This document shows, one piece after another, positions 22,772 to 35,300 of a stretch of 64,000 nucleotides of DNA; the stretch's first letter is position 1; the number at the start of each line of letters is the position of its first letter. Location: the NCBI RefSeq assembly GCF_900324465.2, contig NC_046622.1:20004297-20068296 (forward strand), written 5' to 3'. The DNA comes from Anabas testudineus. Lineage: Eukaryota > Chordata > Actinopteri > Anabantiformes > Anabantidae. A program made the translations under genes and the position numbers. Under the pieces are notes generated by a model. The model was not told where the DNA came from. It searched no databases and saw only the letters and a program-made list of their open reading frames with translations.

Positions 22772-25754
22772 ATCTAGCCACAGGGGTTGCAAGCCAGTGA
22801 TTTCTGTGCCGGTCCCAAGCCCGGATAAATAGAGAGGGTTGCGTCAGGAAGGGCATCCGGCGTAAAAATTGCCAAAATAACCATGCGAATCATCCACAAG
22901 ACTTTCATACCGGATCGGTCGAGGCCCGGGTTAACAACGACCGCCACCGATGCTGTTAACCCACAGGGTGTCGGTGGAAATTTGACTACTGTTGGTCGAA
23001 GAAAGAGGGGAGGCAGAAGGGTTCGTGGTCAGAGAGAGAAGCGGAAAGGCAGGGACATAGATCTGAGAATAGGGACTCTTAACGTTGGCACAATGACAGG
23101 GAAAGGCAGAGAGCTGGCAGACATGATGGAGAGAAGGAAGGTAGATGTACTGTGTGTGCAGGAGACAAGGTGGAAGGGCAGCAAGGCACGTAGCATTGGA
23201 GGAGGATACAAACTGTTCTACCATGGTGTGGATAGGAAGAGAAACGGGGTAGGAGTGATCCTGAAGGGGGAGTTTGTAAACAGTGTTCTAGAGGTGAAAA
23301 GAGTCTCAGACAGGGTGATGAGCCTAAAGCTAGAAATTGAAGGGGTGATGGGGAATGTAGTCAGTGGGTATGCGCCACAGGTTGGCTGTGAGTTAGAAGA
23401 GAAGGAGAGATTCTGGAGTGAGTTTGATGAGGTCATAGAGAGTATCCCCAGAGGAGAGAGAGTTGTTGTTGGAGCAGACTTCAATGGGCATGTTGGTGAG
23501 GGCAACAGAGGTGATGAGGAGGTGATGGGCAGGTTTGGTGTGAAGGAAAGGAATCTGGAAGGACAGATGGTGGTGGACTTTGCTAAGAGGATGGAAATGG
23601 CTGTAGTCAACACTTACTTCCAGAAGCGAGAGGAACATAGAGTGACATACAGAAGTGGAGGTAGGAGTACACAGGTGGACTACATCCTATGTAGACGAGG
23701 TCATTTGAGAGAGGTTAGTGACTGCAAAGTGGTGGTAGGAGAGAGTGTAGCCAGACAGCACCGCATGGTGGTGTGTAAGATGACTCTGGAGGTCAGGAAG
23801 AAGAAGAGAGGGAAGACAGAAAAGAGGACCAAGTGGTGGAAGTTAAAGAATGAAGAAACTTGTGAGGAATTCAGACAGAAGTTGAGACAGGTTCTGGGTG
23901 GTCAGGATGAGCTTCCAGATGACTGGGAAACTACAGCAGAGATTATCAGGGAAACAGGTAGGAAGGTGCTAGGTGTGTCATCTGGAAAGAGGAAAGAAGG
24001 TAAAGACACTTGGTGGTGGAATGAGGAAGTACAGGAATGCATCCAGAGGAAGAGGTTGGCTAGAAGGAAGTGGGATGTAGAAAGGATTGAGGAAAGTAGA
24101 CAGGAGTACAAGGAAGCGCAGCGTAGAGTGAAGAGGGAGGTGGCAAAGGCCAAACAGAAAGCTTACGATGAGCTGAATGACAGGTTAGACACAAAGGAAG
24201 GAGAGAAGGACTTGTACAGGCTAGCCAGACAGAGAGATAGAGATGGGAAGGATGTACAATAGATAAGGGTGATTAAGGACAGAGATGGAAAGGTACTAAC
24301 AACCCAGGAGAGTGTGCAGAAAAGATGGAAGGAGTATTTTGAGGAGCTGATGAACGAGGAAAATGACAGGGAAAGAAGAGAGGAAGATGTGGATGTTGTG
24401 GAGCAGGAAATAGCAGAGATTGGAAAGGATGAGGTTAGGAAGGCTCTGAAAAGGATGAAGAGTGGAAAGGAGAAGTGTTCTAGTTCCGATCTTTAAGAAC
24501 AAGGGTGACACGCAGAACTGCAGCAACTATAGAGGAATAAAGTTGATGAGCCACACAATGAAGCTGTGGGAAAGAGTAGTGGAAGCCAGGCTTAGGAAGA
24601 AGGTGGAGAGTTGTGAGCACCACTGATGCCATTTTTGCTTTGAGAATGTTGATGGAAAAGTACAGAGATGGTCAGAAGGAGCTGCATTGTGTCTTTGTGG
24701 ATTTAGAGAAGGCGTATGACAGGGTGCCGAGGGAGGAGCTGTGGTACTGTATGAGGTCGTCTGGAGTGGCAGAGAAGTACGTCAGACTAGTTCAGGACAT
24801 GTATGAGAGAAGTATGACGGTGGTGAGATGTGCTGTAAGTCAGACAGAGGAGTTCAAGGTGGAGGTGGGACTACACCAAGGATCAGCTTTGAGTCCCTTC
24901 TTGTTTGCTATGTTGATGGACAGGCTGACAGATGAGGTCAGACAGGAATCACCCTGGACAATGATGTTTGCGGATGACATTGTGATTTGCAGTGAGAGTA
25001 GAGAGCAGGTAGAGGAACAGCTGGAAAGGTGGAGGTTTGCTCTGGAAAGAAGAGGCATAAAGGTCAGTCGTAGTAAGACAGAATACATGTGTCTGAACGA
25101 GAGGGATCCAGGTAGAAGCGTTAGGTTACAGGGGGCTGAGGTGAAGAAGGTACAGGAGTTTAAGTTCTTGGGGTCAACAGTTCAGTGTGATGGGGAGTGT
25201 GGAAAAGAGGTGAAGAGGCGAGTACAGGCAGGTTGGAGCGGGTGGAGGAAAGTGTCAGGAGTGTTGTGTGACAGAAGAGTGTCAGCAAGACTCAAAGGAA
25301 AGGTGTACAAGACAGTGGTGAGACCAGCTCTGCTCTATGGGTTAGAGACGGTAGCAGTGAGAAAGAGACAAGAGGCTGAGATGGAGGTAGCAGAGATGAA
25401 GATGTTGAGGTTCTCCTTAGGAGTGACCAGGTTAGACAGAATAAGGAACGAGTACATCAGAGGGACGGCTCACGTTGCCTGTGTTAGCGACAAAGTCAGA
25501 GAGGCCAGATTGAGATGGTTCGGACATGTTCAGAGGAGGGATAGTGAGTATATTGGTAGAAGGATGTTGGAGATGGAGCTGCCAGGCAGGAGGGCAAGAG
25601 GACGACCAAGGAGGAGATATATGGGTGTCTTAACAGAGGACATGAGGTTGGCTAGTGTTAGGGTAGAAGATGCCCATGATAGATTTAGGTGGAAAAGGAT
25701 GATTCGCTGTGGCGACCCCTGATGGGAAAAGCCGAAAGAAGAAGAAGAAAGAAG
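22772..25754 (+). mobile_element. RTE-clade LINE, near full length
   Basis: A 2.98-kb non-LTR retrotransposon with a GAA-type 3' tail, flanked by the target duplication ACTCCCACAA at 22762-22771 and 25755-25764. It encodes an apurinic-type endonuclease and a reverse transcriptase. The type is often mis-annotated in fish as craniofacial development protein 2-like. Its absence at the sites upstream of genes 4 and 5 means it entered only the gene 3 unit. Confidence 0.85.
22883..25722 (+). pseudogene. RTE endonuclease-reverse transcriptase ORF, disrupted
   Basis: The N-terminal open part (22883-24262) carries the APE endonuclease motifs VQETRWKG, YAPQVG, GADFNGHVG, VDYILC and QHRMVV. A TAG at 24260 interrupts it. 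After a short continuation (24269-24496, KEYFEELMNEEN) comes the RT region (24613-25722): FVDLEKAYDRVP, GLHQGSALSPFLF, FADDIVIC and a C-terminal GRRMLEMELPGRRARGRPRR tail ending IRCGDP. Family members have more sequence between RMKSGK and VPIFKNKG, and around the QYGF motif before TTDAIFALRM, so two internal deletions are inferred near 24475 and 24625. The copy is not functional. Confidence 0.8.
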
Positions 25755-25764
25755 ACTCCCACAA

Positions 25765-26037
25765 CTTCGATGTGGTAGTTGTTTGTATTATTGTTTTGTT
25801 TGTATAACTGTTTCCTGCTCCCCAACCGGTCGAGGCAGATGGCCGTTTAACTTGAGCCTGGTTCTGCTGGAGGTTTCTTCCCCTAGGGGGAGTTTTTCCT
25901 CTCCACTGTTAGCCTAGTGCTTGCTCAAGTTGATCTTGTTGGGCTACATGTGTTTCTTGTCTGTCTTGTGAAGCACTTTGTAACATATGTTTAAAAAAGT
26001 GCTCTATAAATAAATTTATTATTATTATTATTATTAA
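25765..26037 (+). repeat. 3' tail of teleost LINE/SINE-type repeat
   Basis: Contains 'ccggtcgaggcagatggccg', 'ctggttctgctggaggtttc', a 'gtgctctataaataaa' end and an ATT-repeat tail. I recall this as a widespread teleost repeat 3' end. It is the outer element into which the RTE inserted. Confidence 0.6.
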
Positions 26038-26708
26038 TAATATACCTCAGTCAAATCAATACAGTTCAAATTAGCATTTATTATAAAATAATACTAATTA
26101 TTGGAGGATGCGAGTTCACATTTTTCCCCAGCTAGAAAAAGAAGAAAGAAGCGTGAAATGCCTCGGGCTGGAGTGCTCTTGTCTTTCTATTTTCACTTAA
26201 CATCCTCTTTTTATCATGTCCTTCCCATCCAATCCACATTTTTTTTCTTCTATCCTTCCCCATTTCTGGCTCTAAACCTGGACAAAATTAATAATTCTTG
26301 TCCACCATAATTTTTTTTTTGGCCAGTCACCCCATTTCTTCCTGTATCCCTTAGGTCGCCGTGACCCAAGCAGCAATCTAATGAATTGCTCTGATCCTGA
26401 GGCATCCACTGTCTTCCACTCCAGCAGTACATTCCATCTAGCAAAAAGTTCAAACAGCTGAAACTTACATAACTGTGTTTATACTACTTTCTGTACGCAA
26501 GTGTAAGACATATGCAGTATACTAACCCAAAACTCTAATTACTACATTGTCAATTTCATAATTTAATTTGGCTAATTTCTTACACATTATTTATAATGAT
26601 TAAATGTCTGTGGTTTTAAATATCACTAGTACATAAAATATACTATTCTGACAAGGACTGTTTAATAACCTCAGGTCTTTTTTTTTATCTTTTAGGGTAT
26701 TCAAAATG
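26038..26708 (+). other. Gene 3 upstream flank
   Basis: Matches the flanks upstream of genes 4 (31622-32295) and 5 (37203-37757). No gene; the frames here repeat because the flank is duplicated. Includes C/T-rich text and an 'aggtcgccgtgac' landmark. Confidence 0.7.
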
Positions 26709-26716
26709 TATAAATA
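26709..26716 (+). promoter_or_regulatory. TATA box of receptor gene 3
   Basis: TATAAATA, 75 nt upstream of the ATG, within a TATAAATAG context shared with genes 4-7. Confidence 0.6.
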
Positions 26717-26783
26717 GTCACACAAGCTCTTGCTCTGCAGTAAGATACTTCATCCACCCACTCATTTATTTCCTTCAAACAGA

Positions 26784-29700
26784 ATGACACTGACACAGAA
26801 GTGGCCAGGGCGGAGCTGGGCACTTTTACAACTGCTGTTGGTGGCATCTTTTACTAAGACAGAGGAACAGGTGTGTCGACTGAGAGGGGATACCGAGAAT
26901 CCCCAGCTATCTAAAGATGGTGACATTATATTTGGGGGAATGTTTGCCTTCTATGGTAGCTGGAAAGACAGAAAAGATACTTTCACAAGCAAACCACTGC
27001 CACTGGAATGCATAAGGTAAATTATACTGAAATATCCTGTTAAGATTTAATCTATCTAGGATTAAATGATAGATATGAATATAAAACAGGTGCACATGTT
27101 TACCAGAGGAATAAAAAATGAATCTAAATAAAAAAAAATATTTTGACAATTATATATTATATAAATATTTTGTGTTGTATGTGTCATAAAACACTGTGTG
27201 AATGAAGTTTGAATTTAGGAGCATTCCAGATTGCCCAGGCTATGCTTTTTGCCATTGAAGAGATCAATAACAGTACAGACCTACTACCTGGAATCTCTCT
27301 GGGATATAAAATGTATGATACTTGTGGCTCTGCAGCAAGAAGTGTGAAAGTTGCACTGGCCTTAACTAATGGTAATGAAGTTGTATCTACACTGTCCAAA
27401 GCTCCATGTACCAGATCTGCACAAGTGCAGGCCATAATAGGAGAAACATCTTCTTCTCCTTGCATGGCTATAGCTACTGTCATTGGACCCTTTTATATTC
27501 CAGAGGTCGGTAAGATTACTAAATTACTACATTTATTACTAAAAAAGTAAAATTCTTTTTATGATAAATTATCTATATTCTGTAATCTGTTTTTCCAACT
27601 GTTAAGAGTAAATGTGATTTTGTGAATATTTTATATTTTACAATTTTAACTCTGAGAGGTCATTTGTTTTTGTCTTTTAGATCAGTCCGTTTGCCACCTG
27701 TGCTTGTCTCAGTGACAAAACCAAGTACCCCTCCTTCCTCAGAACAATACCCAGTGACTATTATCAGAGCAGAGCACTGGCTCAGTTGGTCAAATACTTT
27801 GGTTGGACTTGGGTTGGAGCTATTAGATCCAACGATGACTATGGCAATAATGGTATGGCTATATTCACAGAAACTGCACAGCAACTGGGAATCTGTCTGG
27901 AATATTCTTTATCTTTCTTTAGAACAGATCCACCAAACAAAATACAAAAGATTATTGAAATAATCAAGCTTTCCACATGTAAGGTGATTATTGCTTTTCT
28001 CACCTATTTGGACATGGATGTGCTTTTGTATACATTGTCTCTTTACAACTTGACTGGGTACCAGTGGGTAGGCACTGAAGCCTGGATTTTTGATTCACAA
28101 ACTGCAGAGATGGATAAGCATCACATCCTGGATGGTGCCATAGGCCTGTCTATCCCCAAAGCACAGGTCAGTGGCATGAGAGAGTTCATATTAGATGTGA
28201 AGCCACTCAATTCACCTGGTAATAAAATGTTTGCAGAGTTTTGGGAGACATTATTTAACTGTAAATTTAAACAGTCAAATACATGGATAGAGAATCAGAG
28301 AGAATGTACTGGACATGAAGATCTGAGTGGATTGCAAAGCAGCTTCACTGATATGTCACTCATGCCCATATTTAACAATGTCTATAAAGGAGTGTATGCT
28401 GTGGCCCATGCACTTCACAATATTCTGGTTTGTAATGAAACATGTAACTACAATGTGCAGCTAGATTCATTCACGGTGAGTAAATACTTAAATCCTTGAA
28501 ATCTACTTCAAAAAATTATTTGTTGCAGACTTACATGTTGATGAACCAACAGACCTTTGTAATAACTAAATGAAAATATATAATATTAGATTTTACAGCA
28601 CATAAGAAAGATTCGTTTTAAAACAAAGGAAGGAGATGAAGTTTACTTTAATGAGAATGGAGACCCACCAGCAAAATATGAAATTATACATTGGCAGCCA
28701 ACAAAAAATGGTGTTGTGGACTTTGTCACAGTTGGTCTTTATGATGCATCTTTACCTGCAGACAAACAGCTGAGTCTGCAAAATAAATCTTTAATTTGGG
28801 CACAGAACTCAAAACAGGTAAGTTATTATATCTCCATTATACATCTCAATTACAATACAATTGCATTAATAATGTATAAAAATTATTTTCATTGGGCTTA
28901 TTATACTCATGTTGTTCATACAGGTTCCTGTGTCAGTGTGCAGTGAGAAATGTCCCCCAGGAACTCGTAAAGTTCTCCAGAAAGGAAAGCCTGTCTGCTG
29001 CTATGACTGTATAAGATGTGCAGAAGGAGAAATAAGCAACACTACAGGTCTAGTAATACTAAATACAAGGCTTGGCACTACAGTGAACCAGAAAAGAAAA
29101 CTGTCATAATATATAATTGTTCCAGCAAACTACTAATTTCACTTTCAGAAAAGCATTTTAATTTGTTTGAAAATCACAAAAATTCCAGACACACTGGCAA
29201 GTTTCTGACATCAAATGTAACTTTTCCACATACACTATAATGACATAGTTGAAGACAGTAGAAAACAAACTAAACCAAAAAACACTATTGAAATAAAGTT
29301 ATTACCGTTAAAAATACTGGGTGTAAGACACTTTTTGACATCTCATAAATAAAAATATATAATTAATAATTATAACAGCATGGGGTTGCCATATAGGTTG
29401 ATAGTACTGTCTTACTTACACCAGTTGATATGCATTAGCAATGATATAGGGAAGCACTGAAAACAAAAATCTGCTTTATTATTACTTGTCAGATTCTATC
29501 ACCTGTGTGCAATGTCAGCCTGAATTCTGGTCCAATGAGAGAAGAGATGCCTGTGTAAAGAAGGAAGCAGAGTTTCTATCATTTGAAGAAATTATGGGAG
29601 CACTGCTCACTGCAGCATCTTTATTTGGAACATGCATGACTGCTGTTGTAGCATTCATCTTCTTCAGACACAGGAAAACTCCTATTGTCAGGGCCAACAA

Positions 29701-30406
29701 CTCTGAGCTGAGCTTCCTGCTGCTCTTCTCCTTGACTCTGTGTTTCCTGTGTTCTCTGACCTTTATCGGCCGACCCTCTGAGTGGTCCTGCATGCTGAGA
29801 CACACAGCATTCGGCATCACCTTTGTCCTCTGTATCTCTTGTGTTCTGGGGAAAACTATGGTGGTGTTAATGGCCTTCAGGGCTTCACTTCCAGGCAGTA
29901 ATGTGATGAAATGGTTTGGACCAACACAGCAGAGACTCAGTGTTCTGGCCTTCACTCTCATCCAGGTTGTAATATGTATCCTCTGGTTAACAATTTCTCC
30001 TCCTTTTCCATTTAAGAACTTTAAAGAAATCAAAGACAAAATCATCTTAGAATGTGCTCTGGGTTCAACTGTGGGATTTTGGGCTGTACTTGGGTACATA
30101 GGCCTTCTGGCCTCTTTCTGTTTCATTCTTGCTTTTCTGGCTCGGAAACTACCTGATAACTTCAATGAGGCCAAATTTATCACCTTCAGCATGTTGATCT
30201 TCTGTGCAGTGTGGATCACGTTTATTCCAGCTTATGTCAGCTCTCCTGGGAAGTTCAGTGTTGCTGTAGAGATATTTGCTATTCTGGCCTCCAGTTTTGG
30301 ACTGTTAATTTGTATTTTTATTCCAAAATGTTATATTGTCTTACTGAGACCAGATAAGAATACAAAAAAGAATATGATGGTGAGAGAGGTAAAAAATACA
30401 ATATGA
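26784..30406 (+). CDS. V2R-like (OlfC) receptor, gene 3
   Basis: Exons: 26784-27016, 27208-27505, 27681-28475, 28590-28817, 28924-29047, 29493-30406. Open throughout at 863 codons. Signal peptide region [17 protein letters not shown]. Exon 2 ends IPE with donor GTCGGT, a mark of the 3/4/5 group. The ligand domain has NDDYG and TEAW, with [18 protein letters not shown] downstream. Exon 4 reads WQPTKNG where most copies have WQPTENG. The C-terminus is [18 protein letters not shown]. It is the first of three head-to-tail units of about 5.5 kb and nearly identical to gene 4 over exons, introns and flanks. An RTE-bearing insertion lies about 0.7 kb upstream. Confidence 0.9.
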
Positions 30407-31494
30407 AATACTACAGAATATATCTAAAATATGCTTAAAACAAAACATTAGTTTCTTCTGTTTCTTGCGGAATTCCTTTAACACACAACACATTAGAAAT
30501 ATATGTCTGTTCATTCATTGCAACAGTTGGGTGTAATCTATTACATACCATCCATTTGTAACATAGGCTATGGCAATGGCAGCTTTTCTAATCTAATTAT
30601 ATGTAATACTACTTGTAATTATGTACTAATGAGTATACAGATATAATACCTAATTGCTGTGTGAGTTCACGACACTTAAAATAGTTCATAGTTTAGTTGG
30701 ATAATGTACTTTATTTTTGTTACAGACAAAAACATCTTTAGCCTGTATTAATTTTAATTTGGTCAGAGAATCCCAATTAAAATGGGAGACCTGATCTTTT
30801 TAAGAAAAGACACTGACCAATGACAAGTTATCACAAGTTCTTAAGATTATCTTATGACCATCAGCTAATTGTGACAGTGTAAAAATGTCAAACTTGTGGA
30901 AATCACAGTTTTGAAGCAATAAATGTGAAAACATAAGCTCTTGCTGTTTAAATCTCTGAAGGCATACATAGAGTACGATTGTATAACCGAATGCAATGTT
31001 TGTTTTGCCTGGTTAATTGTTTTGAAGAGTTAAGCTATTTAATTTCTCAGAAAATTAAAAGAAACATTTCAAGTATGTTGCAGAATGGGTGGTACCATTG
31101 AATCCACAGTGGTCCAAATAGGTTTTATACGAAATTTGAAGAAGGTTTGATGAAGCATGAAGAATAGGGAGTGTTTTAAAAAAATCTAAATGCTGGAAAA
31201 TCTAGTCAGACAAATGTGGGCGGTCCCAATTACAAATAATTTCAGATGCATCCGAAGAGCACAGAGAAAAAAAGATTATACTCCTACCATTTAGGAATTA
31301 TGAGTCATGATAAAACTGTAATAACTGTCCACATGGTAGCATCATAGAGGCATGTATGTAGTATGTGAAGAATTTCAACACAGGGCAGCTTTCCATAAAA
31401 TTTCATTACAGTAGGTTATATAGTTTTTGAGAAAACCACTGTTTTAGAACACTCCCATAGACTTTCCATTCAAATAAAATTCATATAAACTCAT
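30407..31494 (+). other. Gene 3 3' flank
   Basis: No gene. Nearly identical to the gene 4 flank 35994-37080 and related to the gene 2 flank, so it belongs to the duplicated unit. Confidence 0.75.
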
Positions 31495-31556
31495 TATACA
31501 GTGCCTATAAAAAGTATGATTACTTTTTGGATGTTTCATCCTTTTATTGACACTAA
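31495..31556 (+). mobile_element. Tc1-like terminal repeat fragment at duplication junction
   Basis: 'acagtgcctataaaaagta' plus following text resembles the end of a known fish Tc1-type element. The same fragment recurs at 37082-37143. It is absent before the matching text at 22694, so the tandem duplication joint lies at its right edge. Confidence 0.5.
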
Positions 31557-32295
31557 CATGAATCATCCTGTGGATGCACATTTGTGTTTTTTTTTTTTTT
31601 TTTTTTTCTTGTAGTATTACAGAATAGACCTCAGTCAAATCAATACAGTTCAAATGAGCATTTATTATAAAATAATACTAATTATTCAGACAGGATGCGA
31701 GTTCACATTTCCCCCAGCTAGAAAAAGAAGAAAAAATAGTGAAATGCCTCGGGCTGGAATGCTATTGGATTCCTATTTTCACTTAACATCCTCTTTTTAT
31801 CATGTCCTTCCCATCCTTCCACATTTTTTTTCTTCTATCCTTCCCCATTTCTGGCTCTAAACCTGGACAAAATTAACAATTCTTGTCCACCATAATTTTT
31901 TTTTTGGCCAGTCACCCCATTTCTTCCTGTATCCCTTAGGTCGCCGTGACCCAAGCAGCAATCTAATGAATTGCTCTGATCCTGAGGCATCCACTGTCTT
32001 CCACTCCAGCAGTACATTCCATCTAGCAAAAAGTTCAAACAGCTGAAACTTACATAACTGTGTTTATACTACTTTCTGTACGCAAGTGTAAGACATATGC
32101 AGTATACTAACCCAAAACTCTAATTACTACATTGTCAATTTCATAATTTAATTTGGCTAATTTCTTACTCATTATTTATAATGATTAAATGTCTGTGGTT
32201 TCAAATATCACTAGTACATAAAATATACTATTCTGACAAGGACTGTTTAATAGCCTCAGGTCTTTTTTTTTTTATCTTTTAGGGTATTCAAAATG
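31557..32295 (+). other. Gene 4 upstream flank
   Basis: Paralogous to 22694-22763 plus 26038-26708. Contains a T run at about 31588-31608 that is longer than in the other copies. No gene. Confidence 0.7.
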
Positions 32296-32303
32296 TATAA
32301 ATA
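32296..32303 (+). promoter_or_regulatory. TATA box of receptor gene 4
   Basis: TATAAATA, 74 nt upstream of the ATG. Confidence 0.6.
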
Positions 32304-32369
32304 GTCACACAAGCTCTTGCTCTGCAGTAAGATACTTCATCCACCCACTCAATTTTTCCCTCAAACAGA

Positions 32370-35300
32370 ATGACACTGACACAGAAGTGGCCAGAGCGGA
32401 GCTGGGCACTTTTACAACTGCTGTTGGTGGCATCTTTTACTAAGACAGAGGAACAGGTGTGTCGACTGAGAGGGGATACCGAGAATCCCCAGCTATCTAA
32501 GGATGGTGACATTATATTTGGGGGAATGTTTGCCTTCTATGGTAGCTGGAAAGACAGAAAAGATACTTTCACAAGCAAACCACTGCCACTGGAATGCATA
32601 AGGTAAATTATACTGAAATATCCTGTTAAGATTTAATCTATCTAGGATTAAATGATAGATATAAATATAAAACAGGTGCACATGTTTACCAGAGGAATAA
32701 AAAATGAATCTAAATAAAAAAAAATATTTTGACAATTATATATTATATAAATATTTTGTGTTGTATGTGTCATAAAACACTGTGTGAATGAAGTTTGAAT
32801 TTAGGAGCATTCCAGATTGCCCAGGCTATGCTTTTTGCCATTGAAGAGATCAATAACAGTACAGACCTACTACCTGGCATCTCTCTGGGATATAAAATGT
32901 ATGATACTTGTGGCTCTGCAGCAAGAAGTGTGAAAGTTGCACTGGCCTTAACTAATGGTAATGAAGTTGTATCTACACTGTCCAAAGCTCCATGTACCAG
33001 ACCTGCACAAGTGCAAGCAATAATAGGAGAAACATCTTCTTCTCCTTGCATGGCTATAGCTACTGTCATTGGACCCTTTCATATTCCAGAGGTCGGTAAG
33101 ATTACTAAATTACTACATTTATTACTAAAAAAGTAAAATTCTTTTTATGAGAAATTATCTATATTCTGTAATCTGTTTTTCCAACTGTTAAGAGTAAATG
33201 TGATTTTGTGAATATTTTATATTTTACAATTTTAACTCTGAGAGGTCATTTGTTTTTGTCTTTTAGATCAGTCCGTTTGCCACCTGTGCTTGTCTCAGTG
33301 ACAAAACCAAGTACCCATCCTTCCTCAGAACTATATCCAGTGACTATTATCAGAGCAGAGCACTGGCTCAGTTGGTCAAACACTTTGGTTGGACTTGGGT
33401 TGGAGCTATTAGATCCAATGATGATTATGGCAATAATGGTATGGCTATATTCACAGAAGCTGCACAGCAACTGGGAATCTGTCTGGAATATTCTGTATCT
33501 TTCTTTAGAACAGATCCACCAAACAAAATACAAAAGATTATTGAAATAATCAAGCTTTCCACATGTAAGGTGATTATTGCTTTTCTCACCTATTTGGACA
33601 TGGATGTGCTTTTGTATACATTGTCTCTTTACAACTTGACTGGGTACCAGTGGGTAGGCACTGAAGGTTGGATCTTTGATTCACAAACTGCAAAAATGGA
33701 TAAGAATCACATTCTGGATGGTGCCATAGGGCTTTTCATCCCCAAAGCACATGTTAGTGGCATGAGAGAGTTTATATTAAATGTGAAGCCACTCAATTCA
33801 CCTGGTAATAAAATGTTTGCAGAGTTTTGGGAGACATTATTTAACTGTAAATTTAAACAGTCAAATACATGGATAGAGAATCAGAGAGAATGTACTGGAC
33901 ATGAAGATCTGAGTGGATTGCAGAGCAGCTTCACTGATATGTCACTCATGCCTATATTTAACAATGTCTATAAAGGAGTGTATGCTGTGGCCCATGCACT
34001 TCACAATATTCTGGTTTGTAATGAAACATGTAACTACAATGTGCAGCTAGATTCATTCACGGTGAGTAAATACTTAAATCCTTGAAATCTACTTCAAAAA
34101 ATTATTTGTTGCACACTTACATGTTGATGAACCAACAGACCTTTGTAATAACTAAATGAAAATATATAATATTAGATTTTACAGCACATAAGAAAGATTC
34201 GTTTTAAAACAAAGGAAGGAGATGAAGTTTACTTTAATGAGAATGGAGACCCACCAGCAAAATATGAAATTATACATTGGCAGCCAACAGAAAATGGTGT
34301 TGTGGACTTTGTCACGGTTGGTCTTTATGATGCATCTTTACCTGCAGACAAACAGTTGAGTCTGCAAAATAAATCTTTAATTTGGGCACAGAACTCAAAA
34401 CAGGTAAGCTATTATATCACCATTATACATCTCAATTACAATACAATTGCATTAATAATGTATAAAAATTATTTTCATTGGGATTATTATACTCATGTTG
34501 TTCATACAGGTTCCTGTGTCAGTGTGCAGTGAGAAATGTCCCCCAGGAACTCGTAAGGTTCTCCAGAAAGGAAAACCTGTCTGCTGCTATGACTGTATAA
34601 GATGTGCAGAAGGAGAAATAAGCAACATTACAGGTCTAGTAATACTAAATGCAAGGCTTGGCACCACAGTGAACCAGAAAAGAAAGCTGTCATAATATAT
34701 AATTGTTCCAGCAAACTACTAATTTCACTTTCAGAAAAGCATTTTAATTTGTTTGAAAATCACAAAAATTCCAGACACACTGGCAAGTTTCTGACATCAA
34801 ATGTAACTTTTCCACATACACTATAATGACATATTTGAAGACAGTAGAAAACAAACTAAACCAAAAAACACTATTGAAATAAAGTTATTACCATTAAATA
34901 TATTGGGTGTAAGACACTTTTTGACATCTCATAAATAAAAATATTGAATTAATAATTATAACAGCATGGGGTTGCCATATAGGTTGATAGTACTGTCTTT
35001 CTTACACCAGTTGATATGCAGATAGCAATGATATAGGGAAGCACTGAAAACAAAAATCTGCTTTATTATTACTTGTCAGATTCTATCACCTGTGTGCAAT
35101 GTCAGCCTGAATTCTGGTCCAATGACAGAAGAGATGCCTGTGTAAAGAAGGAAGCAGAGTTTCTATCATTTGAAGAAATTATGGGAGCACTGCTCACTGC
35201 AGCATCTTTATTTGGAACATGCATGACTGCTGTTGTAGCATTCATCTTCTTCAGATACAGGAAAACTCCTATTGTCAGGGCCAACAACTCTGAACTGAGC

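Larger units (their letters stand above)
22764..26037 (+). mobile_element. Composite insertion: RTE LINE within a teleost repeat
   Basis: Absent from the matching sites upstream of genes 4 and 5. AATATAC flanks the whole insertion (22757-22763 and about 26038-26044). The outer element is represented by a few bases on the left and by a 3' tail at 25765-26037 ('ccggtcgaggcagatggccg', then an ATT-repeat tail). The inner element is the RTE LINE at 22772-25754, with its own 10-bp duplication. Confidence 0.65.

Noticed and set aside
26101-26453. Frames MEDASSHFSPARK... and MNLLLDGMYCW-type upstream of genes 3 and 4
   Set aside because: They belong to a duplicated non-coding flank. The block is partly deleted upstream of gene 5 and has no domain.
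29016-29240. Frames running from exon 5 into intron 5 (MCRRRNKQH...)
   Set aside because: Intronic read-through in the wrong frame, repeated only because the units are duplicated.
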